Shown here: in pieces, positions 1 to 8,529 of the stretch
Layout of the letters: each line of letters begins with the position of its first letter
Numbering within the stretch: position 1 is the stretch's first letter
Assembly (NCBI RefSeq): GCF_001683795.1
Contig: NZ_LIGX01000002.1
Span: 248,001-312,000 of the forward strand
Length of the DNA stretch: 64,000 nucleotides
Direction of reading: 5' to 3'
DNA from: Neoakkermansia glycaniphila
GTDB taxonomy: Bacteria > Verrucomicrobiota > Verrucomicrobiia > Verrucomicrobiales > Akkermansiaceae
The notes under the pieces: generated by a model
What the model saw: only the letters and a program-made list of their open reading frames with translations
Database searches by the model: none
What the model was told of the DNA's origin: nothing
Made by a program: the position numbers and the translations under genes

Positions 1-1094
1 CAGCCCTGCATCACCCACACGGCCTCGGGATTCGCCTTGCTGAGAGAGGCATACACCTCCTCGCCGAGCTTCGCCAGAATCTCCTTGGCACGGGGATCGT
101 CGGCCGCGACCGGAAGAGGCATCTCATTGAAGGAATCGGCACGGTGGAACGTATTACGCCCGAATTCCTTTTGCCATTCCGTCATGAAACGAGTGCCTAT
201 CTCTTGAAACAACGGTTGATCCGGCGACAGGAAATGTGTCCGCTTGGATGGCCCGAACCCCGCATTCCACACAGGCTGGGTCAAACTCCCGGCTACTTCG
301 GGATGTACTCGCTTCATGCCCTTCGGCACGAACCCGGAAAAGGCCGGGCACACCGGATGCATGCCGAGTGACTTCATCCTCTCAAGAATCTTGTGTTGCA
401 GGGCCACCTGATCCGCATGCCACGCATCGGACAATGCTCCGTCGTGATTCACGATATTTCCCATACGCTGCCAGGGGAGATGGGCAGGCCCTACATAAAA
501 CTCGTCGATCTCGGCCTGCGTCAGCCCCATCTGCCGCCAGACACGCGTCGCAATCGCTTCATTAGCCACCAGAGCAAGAGGCATATTGATGCCGTGCAAC
601 GCCATCCAGTCGATCTCCTTCTGCCACCGCTCCCATGTCCAATACGGCATGGAATAGCCATACGTCACCTCATTGAACATATAACGATACCGGAACGGAG
701 AAAACACCTTGCGGGCAGAAACGGCCGGAAGCGATTCGGGCCAAACCATCCGGCTGTTCTCCCAATCCGTCATCCCCATACCGTTCGCCTTGACGAAATC
801 GTAGAAACCCCGGCACAAAGCCACGCCGCTGCTACCCCTTACCGTCAACACGCCTCCTTCGGATTTCGTCTCGAAAACATCAAGCCCGCCCTCCTGCTCC
901 ATCGCTTCCAGCGCCAGCATCCGGGGCTTCTCGCGCAGAGCGGGTACCGCCCGCTCCATCACTGCACGCGCAGCATCCATCTCGGACTGAGGCATGCCCC
1001 ACCCCGGCACAATACACAACAGCACCATAAAGCAATAACCGAATATCAACCCGCAACGACTGCCCCTCCTGCCTGCAACACAAAACTTGACCAT
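1..1094 (-). CDS. Alpha-N-acetylglucosaminidase, GH89 (NAGLU family), 3' end missing
   Basis: The C-terminal part lies beyond the left edge; about 364 codons are present. The protein starts with a basic stretch and a hydrophobic segment (about residues 14-33), as in an exported enzyme. It then follows the GH89 catalytic core closely: LHGINMPLALV, AEIDEFYVGPAHLPWQRMGN and the ADSFNEMPLP block. By alignment from memory with human NAGLU, Glu324 in SFNEM is the general acid; the nucleophile would lie in the missing part. GH89 enzymes remove terminal alpha-linked GlcNAc, for example from mucin O-glycan caps or heparan sulfate, which fits a host-glycan degrader. The start at 1094 lacks a Shine-Dalgarno, but an AT-rich -10-like hexamer ends 6 nt upstream. 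Family assignment is firm; substrate is inferred. Confidence 0.9.
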   Translation of the reverse strand, partial: MVKFCVAGRRGSRCGLIFGYCFMVLLCIVPGWGMPQSEMDAARAVMERAVPALREKPRMLALEAMEQEGGLDVFETKSEGGVLTVRGSSGVALCRGFYDFVKANGMGMTDWENSRMVWPESLPAVSARKVFSPFRYRYMFNEVTYGYSMPYWTWERWQKEIDWMALHGINMPLALVANEAIATRVWRQMGLTQAEIDEFYVGPAHLPWQRMGNIVNHDGALSDAWHADQVALQHKILERMKSLGMHPVCPAFSGFVPKGMKRVHPEVAGSLTQPVWNAGFGPSKRTHFLSPDQPLFQEIGTRFMTEWQKEFGRNTFHRADSFNEMPLPVAADDPRAKEILAKLGEEVYASLSKANPEAVWVMQG

Positions 1095-1100
1095 ATGGCA

Positions 1101-1106
1101 AATATA
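1101..1106 (-). promoter_or_regulatory. Possible -10 box of the GH89 gene
   Basis: On the minus strand TATATT (5 of 6 to TATAAT) ends 6 nt before the start codon, the same geometry as at cysS, hisB and the gene at 38136. I see no convincing -35 at the right distance, so this is weak. Confidence 0.3.
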
Positions 1107-1163
1107 CGGCCAATCGGATGCATTTATTTCACATCACAACAAAAGTCGACAACGAAAAAACTC

Positions 1164-1898
1164 CTAAGCCTTGACTGCAGAAAGAATCAGGAAGATCGGC
1201 CGGCGCAATTCATCCGCCATCCCCGGCACCTCCCGCACGGCCTTTTCATCCGGCTGAGGCTCGGCCAACCCCTTGAGGGCAAAACCACGAGCGAGCAGGC
1301 AGCCCACATACTCCTCCACCGTGCGATGGTACTTCGTCACACTTTCACCCAGAAAACAGGCTTCGCGCCTGCCCGGCGAAAAATACCGGTCCACGGGCCA
1401 GTGCAAACGCTCTCCGCCGTGACCGTATGCCCAGTCCTGACGACCGCTTGCCGTAAAAACGGGATGCTCCACCGAAAACACGAATGCCCCGCCGGAAGAC
1501 AGGCATCGATACACACGTTCACACACAAAATCGAATGACTCCAGATAATGAAACGCCAACGAACTCACCACCACATCGAACGAATCCGGCACAAACTCGA
1601 AATCCTCGATTGCTTTGCATTCATACGCCATATTGTCAAACCCATTCCTCTCCCTCGCAACCTCCAGCATCCTCTCCGAAAGAGCGACTCCGACCACGGC
1701 GGCAGCTCCCTGCTCCGCCGCATACCGGCAATGCCAGCCGAACCCGCACCCCAGATCCAGGACGCGCTTCCCGCGGAAGTCCGGCAGCATCCTCCGCAAA
1801 ACATGCCACTCTCCCGCTCCCTCCAACCCTTGGACGGAACGCGCCATGCGGCTATACTGCTCGAAAAACGCAGGTTGATCGTACTTATTCTCCTTCAT
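1164..1898 (-). CDS. Class I SAM-dependent methyltransferase
   Basis: This 244-aa protein has the Rossmann methyltransferase layout. Motif I is VLDLGCGFGWHCRYA (about residues 45-59), which binds S-adenosylmethionine. It is followed by the acidic end of beta-2 and a motif IV-like VVVSSLAFHYL region around residue 115. It matches the small UbiE/Methyltransf_11 type; the substrate cannot be read from the sequence. A GGAGGAG Shine-Dalgarno lies about 10 nt before the ATG, one of the clearer ones in this window. It has the same orientation as the HAD gene (gap about 86 nt) but may be a separate unit. Confidence 0.85.
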   Translation of the reverse strand: MKENKYDQPAFFEQYSRMARSVQGLEGAGEWHVLRRMLPDFRGKRVLDLGCGFGWHCRYAAEQGAAAVVGVALSERMLEVARERNGFDNMAYECKAIEDFEFVPDSFDVVVSSLAFHYLESFDFVCERVYRCLSSGGAFVFSVEHPVFTASGRQDWAYGHGGERLHWPVDRYFSPGRREACFLGESVTKYHRTVEEYVGCLLARGFALKGLAEPQPDEKAVREVPGMADELRRPIFLILSAVKA

Positions 1899-1984
1899 GA
1901 GAAAAACTCTCCTCCATCATCCAAACACGGCAGCAGGAAGAACGCAAGGCGCAATTCCCGTATGACAAAACGGTACAAATTCGC

Positions 1985-2608
1985 TCACTCCTCATCCATC
2001 AGCCGCTCGCTCGGAGGCACGCGCACCCAGTCCATCCCGGCCGCCCTGGCGGCTTCGATCCCCGGATCGGCATCTTCGAACACAAGGCAACGGCCCGGCT
2101 CCACCCCCATGCGGCGGGCGGCCTCCTCGAAAATATCGGGAAAAGGCTTGCCGCGCTCCACCATCTCGGGAGTCACGATCAACTCGAACAAACCTTCAAG
2201 GCCGGCAGACTTCAAACTCGCCAGCGCGCCGGGCATCGCACTGCCCGTCGCAATCGCCATCGGCACACGCCCCTGCATCCGGCGGGCAAATTCCACCGTC
2301 TCCCGGATCGGCTCCAGACTCCCGCTCTCGATCAACTCCAGATACAGCGCCCGCTTGCGCGCCGCCACCGCATCCGCATCCATCTCCAGCCCATAGCAGG
2401 CATTCAGGGAAGCGACGATATCCTGAGCGGAGCATCCGCCGTGCGCCAGAAACTCCGGTTTGCGGAACACCTCTTCAGGAGCACCCTGCTCGGCCAAAGC
2501 CATGCGCCATGCCCTATAATGGGCGACCATGCTATCGACCAGCGTACCGTCCAAATCGAAAATATACCCCGCATACTCTTCATGCGGCACAGAAAAACCT
2601 TCACTCAT
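1985..2608 (-). CDS. HAD-superfamily phosphatase, beta-phosphoglucomutase-like
   Basis: This 207-aa protein opens with the HAD nucleophile motif FDLDGTLVDS (about residues 17-26). A helical cap follows, then motif II (IATGS) and C-terminal FEDADPGIEAARAAG, motif IV with the Mg-binding acidic pair. The C1-cap subfamily covers beta-phosphoglucomutase, phosphoglycolate phosphatase and sugar-phosphate phosphatases. The substrate cannot be decided. It begins 12 nt after the ktrA stop and is probably the last gene of the ktrB-ktrA-HAD unit. Confidence 0.85.
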   Translation of the reverse strand: MSEGFSVPHEEYAGYIFDLDGTLVDSMVAHYRAWRMALAEQGAPEEVFRKPEFLAHGGCSAQDIVASLNACYGLEMDADAVAARKRALYLELIESGSLEPIRETVEFARRMQGRVPMAIATGSAMPGALASLKSAGLEGLFELIVTPEMVERGKPFPDIFEEAARRMGVEPGRCLVFEDADPGIEAARAAGMDWVRVPPSERLMDEE

Positions 2609-2620
2609 CGCACTGTATCG

Positions 2621-3319
2621 TCACACGCCGAAATGCTCGGCAAACTTCTTCAAAGACTCTTCCAGGCCGAACAGAACCAGCATATCGTCCTGCTCGAACA
2701 CCATATCCGGCTCAGGGAAATCGATCACCGGAGCATTGGGAGTCGCCAGCACATCGTCACCCGTCTCGGACAGCACGCCGCGCCGCACCGTCAGCAAATT
2801 CAGCTTGTACTTCGAACGCAAATCCACATCCTTCAACTGCTTCCCGATCCAGTCGGAAGGCAGATGCACTTCGGCCAGAGCATGGCTGCTATCGATCTTG
2901 CGGAAATGCAGCAGGGACATATTCATGAACCTGTCCGCCAGCTGCTGGGCGGCAATCTCCTCCGCCCGGATCTGCCCGTCCACGCCGAGAAGCTTCAAAA
3001 TGCGCGCATGAATCGTATTCACCGAACGCGCATAAATATGCTTCACCCCCATCTCCTTCAGCAGCCCCGTAATCATGATACTGCGCTCGAACCCCTCGCC
3101 GATCGCCACGATCACCCGCAGATCATCTCCGGTCAGATCGAGCTGGCGCAACGTGCGGGGATCGGTCGCATCCCCCACAAGGGCATACGCCACACGATCC
3201 TTCAATTCCGTCACGACGGCTTCCTTCTCATCGAGAACGGTCACTTCATTCCCGGTATCGGCCAGCTTCAGGGCGAGGGCACGGCCGAACTGGCCCGCAC
3301 CGATAATAACGTATTTCAT
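2621..3319 (-). CDS. ktrA: Potassium uptake regulatory subunit, KtrA/TrkA family
   Basis: This 232-aa protein has an N-terminal RCK/TrkA-N Rossmann domain beginning YVIIGAGQFGRALALKL with the GxGxxG nucleotide-binding loop. A C-terminal TrkA-C domain covers about residues 140-225. In the Ktr system this cytosolic ring binds ATP or NAD(H) and gates the membrane subunit. One RCK unit (about 220 aa) is the KtrA size; E. coli TrkA has two. Its ATG overlaps the TGA of the upstream membrane subunit (ATGA), a strong sign of translational coupling. Confidence 0.88.
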   Translation of the reverse strand: MKYVIIGAGQFGRALALKLADTGNEVTVLDEKEAVVTELKDRVAYALVGDATDPRTLRQLDLTGDDLRVIVAIGEGFERSIMITGLLKEMGVKHIYARSVNTIHARILKLLGVDGQIRAEEIAAQQLADRFMNMSLLHFRKIDSSHALAEVHLPSDWIGKQLKDVDLRSKYKLNLLTVRRGVLSETGDDVLATPNAPVIDFPEPDMVFEQDDMLVLFGLEESLKKFAEHFGV

Positions 3320-5124
3320 GATAATGGTAAACGAGTTTCAGGATAACGGATAAGCTTCGTCTCGGGCGTACCGATAAACGCGAGCAAGAAAGAGAAAATG
3401 CCGACGCGGCCCACGATCATATTCAGAATGATCAGATACTTGCCCGCCGTACTCAGATCGGCTGTAATCCCGAGCGAAAAGCCGGACATCACATAGGCGC
3501 TGACCACCTCGAAAAACACCTTCAGCACCCCCTGGTCGGAAGCGGCGATCTTCGGCTCCACCAGCAGCAGAATCATCGTCATCAGGCACAGCCAGAAAAT
3601 CAGCAGAATCATCGTCGCCACCGCACGCTCCACCGTCTTCCTCGCTATACGCCTCCGGTGAAACTCAACATCCTGCTGGCCGCACACCACACGCTTCACC
3701 TCCATGCACACCGTGGCGAACACCGTCGTAAACAAACCGCCTGCAGTCGAACCCGGATTCCCCCCGATAAACACCAAAAAAGCCAGAAACAGCGCATACA
3801 CCACGCCGTACGTCCCGATATTGGAAATATTGAACCCCGCCGTACGCCCCACGGAATTATACACGCCTTCCCAAATCGAAGATCCCAGTGACTGCGCTGC
3901 ATGCTGCGACGGCTCAAAATACCCGAGCAGCCCCAGAATCAGGCCGCCGCCCAACGCCACAATCAAAGTCATCCGCACCGCAAGCCACGTATGGGTGGAC
4001 CAGTGCGGCGGAAGAAACTGATCCTTCAGCAGCCCCAGCCTGATACGCATACGCTTGATGAACTCGATATAAACCGCAAAACCGAAACACCCGGCAAACA
4101 TGATCAGAATCATGATCCCCTGCCCGAACCGGTCATAGGCCACGCACCCCTGCGCCATATTATCCGGGAACAGGCTGATCCCCGCATTGCAGAACCCGGA
4201 AATCGAATGGAAAATCGCATACCACCACAAATGATCCTGCGGCACGCCCTCCAGCCCGCGCCACGCATACCACAACCCCACCGCGCCCAGCGCCTCCATC
4301 ACAAACGTCAGAATCACCATCCCCTTGATCAGCGTCGCCGCCTTGGCCACACCCTGCTGATCCAGAATATTGCTGAACGTCACCCGGTCGCGCACGGACA
4401 TCCCCTGCCCCACAATCAGCGACAGGAAATACGTGAACGTCATCACCCCGAACGCACCCACCTGAATCAGCACCAGCACCACCATCTTCCCCATGGGGGT
4501 CAGATTCGACATCACGCTGCCCGGCAACAGCCCCGTACCGCTCATCGCGCTCGTACTCACAAAAATGGAATCCACCAGCGACAGCGGCACATGAGACGCA
4601 CCCGGCGTCAGCAAAAACAAAGCACCCACCAGAGCCAGCGCGATAATCGACACCAGGAACAACAGCGCCGGAGGCCACGCCGACCGCCCCTTGCCGAACT
4701 TCCCCGCAGCACGATCCAGATAATAACGGCGCGCCAGAAGATAGGAAAACCATCCAGCACAGAAATACAGCGTATTGCTGACACCCCGCTGCGCCGCATA
4801 CGGAACATCCACAAACGGCATATACATATTGGCGGAGAAAAACAGCGTCGCCAGACTCAACCCGGCCTTCACCCAAAAATCACGCCCGACCGTCTTATGC
4901 AGAAACTTCAGCAACACCCCCTGGCTGATCACCAGCACAAAATACGCCACGGACAAACCGAACAGAATCTCGCGATAGGAATCCAGAAACAACAGCTGCT
5001 CCGAAGCACTCTCCACACGGTGCCAGCCGATCTCCCAGAAAACGACCAATGCCATCAGAAAGCCCGTAATAATTTCGGGTAACTCCAAGAGCGCCAACCG
5101 CTTTTTTGTACTGGATTCAGCCAT
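3316..5124 (-). CDS. ktrB: Potassium uptake membrane subunit, KtrB/TrkH family
   Basis: This 602-aa polytopic protein carries TrkH/KtrB pore-loop signatures: STSAMSGTGLLPGS, SISGFCNAGISL, SVGRTAGFNIS and MSGFSLGI, each with the selectivity-filter glycine. The N-terminal 150 residues add extra membrane segments before the four-fold pore, longer than typical KtrB (about 450 aa). I chose the ATG at 5124 because the -10 box at 5135-5140 would place transcription start only a few nucleotides upstream. A GTG at 5130 is the alternative. The frame remains open further upstream but would run into cysS. It imports K+ together with the KtrA subunit whose start overlaps its stop. Confidence 0.87.
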   Translation of the reverse strand: MAESSTKKRLALLELPEIITGFLMALVVFWEIGWHRVESASEQLLFLDSYREILFGLSVAYFVLVISQGVLLKFLHKTVGRDFWVKAGLSLATLFFSANMYMPFVDVPYAAQRGVSNTLYFCAGWFSYLLARRYYLDRAAGKFGKGRSAWPPALLFLVSIIALALVGALFLLTPGASHVPLSLVDSIFVSTSAMSGTGLLPGSVMSNLTPMGKMVVLVLIQVGAFGVMTFTYFLSLIVGQGMSVRDRVTFSNILDQQGVAKAATLIKGMVILTFVMEALGAVGLWYAWRGLEGVPQDHLWWYAIFHSISGFCNAGISLFPDNMAQGCVAYDRFGQGIMILIMFAGCFGFAVYIEFIKRMRIRLGLLKDQFLPPHWSTHTWLAVRMTLIVALGGGLILGLLGYFEPSQHAAQSLGSSIWEGVYNSVGRTAGFNISNIGTYGVVYALFLAFLVFIGGNPGSTAGGLFTTVFATVCMEVKRVVCGQQDVEFHRRRIARKTVERAVATMILLIFWLCLMTMILLLVEPKIAASDQGVLKVFFEVVSAYVMSGFSLGITADLSTAGKYLIILNMIVGRVGIFSFLLAFIGTPETKLIRYPETRLPLS

Positions 5125-5134
5125 GGGCACCCAT

Positions 5135-5162
5135 ATTCTACTCCTCCCTTCGGCAAATACAA
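5135..5162 (-). promoter_or_regulatory. Predicted promoter of ktrB
   Basis: On the minus strand TTGTAT, 16 nt, TAGAAT, then 10 nt to the ATG at 5124. The -10 is 5 of 6; the -35 is weak. A start site 7-8 nt after the -10 would leave a leader of about 3 nt. Confidence 0.45.
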
Positions 5163-5226
5163 GCATAATGATGGGAAGCCTCGCCATCTCCTCACTCGAG
5201 AAAACGCCCTCTGACACCTTCCCGTC

Positions 5227-5255
5227 TTGACCGAACGCCCGAATTAAGTTGAAAT
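5227..5255 (+). promoter_or_regulatory. Predicted leaderless promoter of cysS
   Basis: TTGACC, 17 nt, TGAAAT, with the -10 ending 6 nt before the cysS ATG at 5262. The -35 matches 5 of 6 and the -10 4 of 6. A transcription start 7 nt after the -10 would coincide with the A of the start codon. Confidence 0.55.
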
Positions 5256-5261
5256 ACGCCC

Positions 5262-6680
5262 ATGTTGAACCTGTACGACACACAGTCCGGAGGGCTTAAG
5301 CCCGTGCAAGCAGTAGATGGCAAAACATTGCGGTTCTACTGTTGCGGACCGACCGTCTACGGACCGGCGCACATCGGCAACTTCCGCACCTTCGTCCTGC
5401 AGGACGTCTTCCGCCGCGTCGTCGAACTCGGAGGCCAAAACACCAAACACGTCCGCAACCTCACCGATGTCGACGACAAAACCATCCGCGACTCCCAAAA
5501 GGCCGGCATGACACTCGACGCCTTCACCGCCGGATGGACGCAGAAATTCCACAACGACTGCACCGCCCTCAACTGCCTTCCCCCCCACATCGAACCCTCA
5601 GCCGTCGCGCACATCCCCGAACAGATCGCCATGGTTCGAGCCCTCGTCGACAAAGGCCACGCCTACCCCTCCGACGACGGCTCCGTCTACTTCCGCATCG
5701 CCTCATACAGCGATTACGGCCAGCTCTCCCACCTCGACAAACGCGAACTCGAAATCGGCAAAACGGCCAACGAGCGGGCCAATGCCGACGAATACGAAAA
5801 AGACGCCGCTGCCGACTTCGTCCTGTGGAAAGCCCGCCGTCCCGAAGACGGAGCCAACTACTGGCAATCCCCGTGGGGCGAAGGCCGCCCCGGCTGGCAC
5901 CTCGAATGCTCGTCCATGATCCACAAATACCTGGGCGACACCTTCGACCTCCACTCCGGCGGCGTCGACCTCGTCTTCCCCCACCACGAAAACGAAATCG
6001 CCCAATCCCGCTGCGCCTGCGGCGGCCACTTCGCGCGCCACTGGTTCCACATCACCCACCTCCTCGTCGACGGCGGCAAAATGTCGAAATCCCTCGGCAA
6101 CATGTTCACCCTCGAAGACCTGCAGAACAAAGGCTACACCCCCGCAGCCCTCCGCTACGTCCTCGCGGGCGGCTACTACCGCCGCCCTCTGAACTTCACC
6201 CTCAACTCCATGGCCGATGCCACCTCCGCGCTGGAACGCCTCGCCCGTGCCGAAAAAACGCTTGCCACAGCAGCCGGCAGCCCCAAAGCCCCCTCCTACC
6301 GGGAACTTGCCAAAATGCAGCCTGCACTCGGCGCATTCCAGGCCGCATGGGACAGCCTCAACGACGACCTCAACACCCCCGAAGCCCTCGGCCACGTCTT
6401 CAGCGCCATCAAACGGCTCAAACCTGCCGAAATGGACAAAGATGCAGCCATGCAACAATGGCTCGCTCTCCGCTTCATCCTCGAAGCCTTCGGCATCATC
6501 CTGCCCGACCTCGACGCACAAATCGAAATCCCGGACGACATCCACGCCCTCGCCGAACGCCGCTGGCAAGCCCGCCAAAACAAAGACTGGGCCGCCTCCG
6601 ACACCCTGCGCGACGAACTCGCCGCCCTCGGCTGGACCGTCAAAGACGGCAAGGACGGCTACCAGTTGACGAAAAACTGA
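5262..6680 (+). CDS. cysS: Cysteinyl-tRNA synthetase
   Basis: This 472-aa enzyme attaches cysteine to tRNA-Cys. It has the class I HIGH-type motif in CCGPTVYGPAHIGN (about residues 27-40) and KMSKSLGNMF (about 272-281). The zinc-site residues are Cys28, the Cys of HLECSSM and the His/Glu of PHHENE. The DALR/C-terminal anticodon region ends near residue 472, full length for the family. No Shine-Dalgarno precedes the ATG; promoter geometry predicts a leaderless message. A hairpin terminator follows at 6712. Confidence 0.96.
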   Translation: MLNLYDTQSGGLKPVQAVDGKTLRFYCCGPTVYGPAHIGNFRTFVLQDVFRRVVELGGQNTKHVRNLTDVDDKTIRDSQKAGMTLDAFTAGWTQKFHNDCTALNCLPPHIEPSAVAHIPEQIAMVRALVDKGHAYPSDDGSVYFRIASYSDYGQLSHLDKRELEIGKTANERANADEYEKDAAADFVLWKARRPEDGANYWQSPWGEGRPGWHLECSSMIHKYLGDTFDLHSGGVDLVFPHHENEIAQSRCACGGHFARHWFHITHLLVDGGKMSKSLGNMFTLEDLQNKGYTPAALRYVLAGGYYRRPLNFTLNSMADATSALERLARAEKTLATAAGSPKAPSYRELAKMQPALGAFQAAWDSLNDDLNTPEALGHVFSAIKRLKPAEMDKDAAMQQWLALRFILEAFGIILPDLDAQIEIPDDIHALAERRWQARQNKDWAASDTLRDELAALGWTVKDGKDGYQLTKN

Positions 6681-6711
6681 TTCGCCAGCCACTCCCCGGA
6701 ACAGCTCAACG

Positions 6712-6738
6712 ATCCCCTGCTTCGGCAGGGGATTTTCG
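6712..6738 (+). terminator. Intrinsic terminator after cysS
   Basis: The hairpin ATCCCCTGC-ttc-GGCAGGGGAT is followed by TTTT. It separates cysS from glnS. Confidence 0.75.
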
Positions 6739-6810
6739 TAGTCGGACACAAGAATCGGCCAGCGCTCCGGACTGTTTCCCCCACACCCGCGTCATGCCCT
6801 TGGAAAAGGC

Positions 6811-6839
6811 TTGCAGCCAAGCGGCTCAGGGGGTAGAAA
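6811..6839 (+). promoter_or_regulatory. Possible promoter of glnS
   Basis: TTGCAG, 17 nt, TAGAAA, ending 5 nt before the glnS ATG. Both boxes are poor (3 and 4 of 6), but the placement matches the other near-leaderless promoters in this window. Confidence 0.3.
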
Positions 6840-6844
6840 AGTGC

Positions 6845-8524
6845 ATGACGACACCACAGTCCGAACGCCGCGACTTTATCCGCGAGATGATTGCCAACGA
6901 TCTCGCCTCCGGCAACTGCAAAACACCTGTCACGCGCTTCCCTCCGGAACCCAATGGCTATCTTCACATTGGGCACGCCAAGGCCATTTGCCTCAACTTC
7001 GGCCTTGCTCTCGAATACGCTTCCGTCGGCGCACGCTGCCACCTGCGGTTCGACGACACCAACCCCAGCAAGGAAGATCAGGAATATGTGGACAGCATTC
7101 AGTCGGACATCAAGTGGCTCGGCTTCGACTGGGGCAACAACCTCTACTTCGCCAGCAACATCTTCGACTTCTTCTACGACTGCGCCGTCCACCTCATCAA
7201 CAACGGCCTGGCCTACGTCGATGAACAGGACGTAGAAACCATTCGCGCCCAGCGCGGCAACCTCGTCACGCCCGGCACGCACTCGCCCTACCGCGACCGC
7301 AGCATCGAAGAAAACATCGCCCGGTTCACCGCCATGAAAAACGGCGAAATCCCCGAAGGCAAAGCCGTCCTGCGCGCCAAAATCGACATGGCGTCCAGCA
7401 ACATGAACATGCGCGACCCCATCCTCTACCGCATCGTCTTTGCCGAACACCACAACACGGGAGACAAATGGTGCATCTACCCGATGTACGACTTCGCCCA
7501 CCCGCTGGAAGACGCCTACGAACACATCACCCACTCCCTCTGCACGCTCGAATTCGAAAACCACCGCCCCCTCTACGACTGGGTCATCGACAACTGCCCC
7601 GTGCCGAGCCGCCCCCGCCAGACGGAATTCTCCCGCCTCAACATCACCTACACCGTCATGAGCAAGCGCAAGCTGCTCCAGCTCGTACAGGAAAAACGCG
7701 TCTCCGGCTGGGATGATCCCCGCATGCCCACCATCTCCGGCATGCGCCGCCGAGGCTACCCCGCCGCCGCCATCCGCAACTTCTGCGAAACCGTCGGCAT
7801 CACCAAATTCAACGGCATTACGGATGTAGCCCTGCTGGAACACAGCGTCCGGGGCGAACTCAATGCCACCGCACCACGCCGAATGGCCGTGCTTCGCCCC
7901 CTCAAACTCGTCCTCACCAACCTCCCGGCCAACCACAGCGAAACCGTCACCGTCGTCAACAACCCCGAAAAACCGGAAGAAGGCACGAGGGAACTCACCC
8001 TCACCCGCGAAGTATGGATCGAACAGGACGACTTCATGATCGACCCGCCCAAGAAATACTTCCGCCTCGGCGTAGGCCGCACCGTCCGCCTGCGCGGCGG
8101 TTACTGCGTCACCTGCACCGGATACTGCACGGATGAAGCGGGCAACGTCACCGAAGTACAGGCCGAAATCATCCCCGGCACCATCGGCAACAACCCGCCC
8201 GAAGGCATCAAATGCAAAACGGCCATTCACTGGGTTGCCGTACCGCATGCCGTCGATGCCGAAGTGCGCCTGTACGACCGCCTCTTCTCCTGTGAAAACC
8301 CGGATGCCCACGAAGAAGGCTTCCTTGCCGCACTGAACCCGGACTCTCTCGACATCATCGCCCACGCGAAAATCGAACCCGCACTGGCAGCTGCAGAACC
8401 CGAATTCGTCTGCCAGTTCGAACGCCTCGGCTACTTCGTCGCCGACCGCCGCGACCATGCACCGGAACACCCCGTTTACAACCGCGCCGTCGCCCTGAAA
8501 GACTCATGGGCCAAAGCCAAATAA
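6845..8524 (+). CDS. glnS: Glutaminyl-tRNA synthetase
   Basis: This 559-aa class Ic synthetase charges tRNA-Gln directly. The start RRDFIREMIANDLASG and RFPPEPNGYLHIGHAKA (HIGH motif, about residues 35-51) match E. coli GlnRS. The KMSKS equivalent is VMSKRKL near residue 272. The C-terminal beta-barrel anticodon domains follow from about 340. Direct GlnRS is not universal in bacteria, many of which use GatCAB, so the organism need not rely on transamidation for Gln. The frame stays open far upstream through cysS, but homology begins at this ATG. ribBA starts 5 nt after the stop, suggesting co-transcription. Confidence 0.96.
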   Translation: MTTPQSERRDFIREMIANDLASGNCKTPVTRFPPEPNGYLHIGHAKAICLNFGLALEYASVGARCHLRFDDTNPSKEDQEYVDSIQSDIKWLGFDWGNNLYFASNIFDFFYDCAVHLINNGLAYVDEQDVETIRAQRGNLVTPGTHSPYRDRSIEENIARFTAMKNGEIPEGKAVLRAKIDMASSNMNMRDPILYRIVFAEHHNTGDKWCIYPMYDFAHPLEDAYEHITHSLCTLEFENHRPLYDWVIDNCPVPSRPRQTEFSRLNITYTVMSKRKLLQLVQEKRVSGWDDPRMPTISGMRRRGYPAAAIRNFCETVGITKFNGITDVALLEHSVRGELNATAPRRMAVLRPLKLVLTNLPANHSETVTVVNNPEKPEEGTRELTLTREVWIEQDDFMIDPPKKYFRLGVGRTVRLRGGYCVTCTGYCTDEAGNVTEVQAEIIPGTIGNNPPEGIKCKTAIHWVAVPHAVDAEVRLYDRLFSCENPDAHEEGFLAALNPDSLDIIAHAKIEPALAAAEPEFVCQFERLGYFVADRRDHAPEHPVYNRAVALKDSWAKAK

Positions 8525-8529
8525 GCAAC

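Noticed and set aside
5342-6844. Open frame upstream of and in frame with glnS, overlapping cysS
   Set aside because: The extension reads as Arg/Pro/His-rich shadow of cysS; glnS homology begins at the ATG at 6845.
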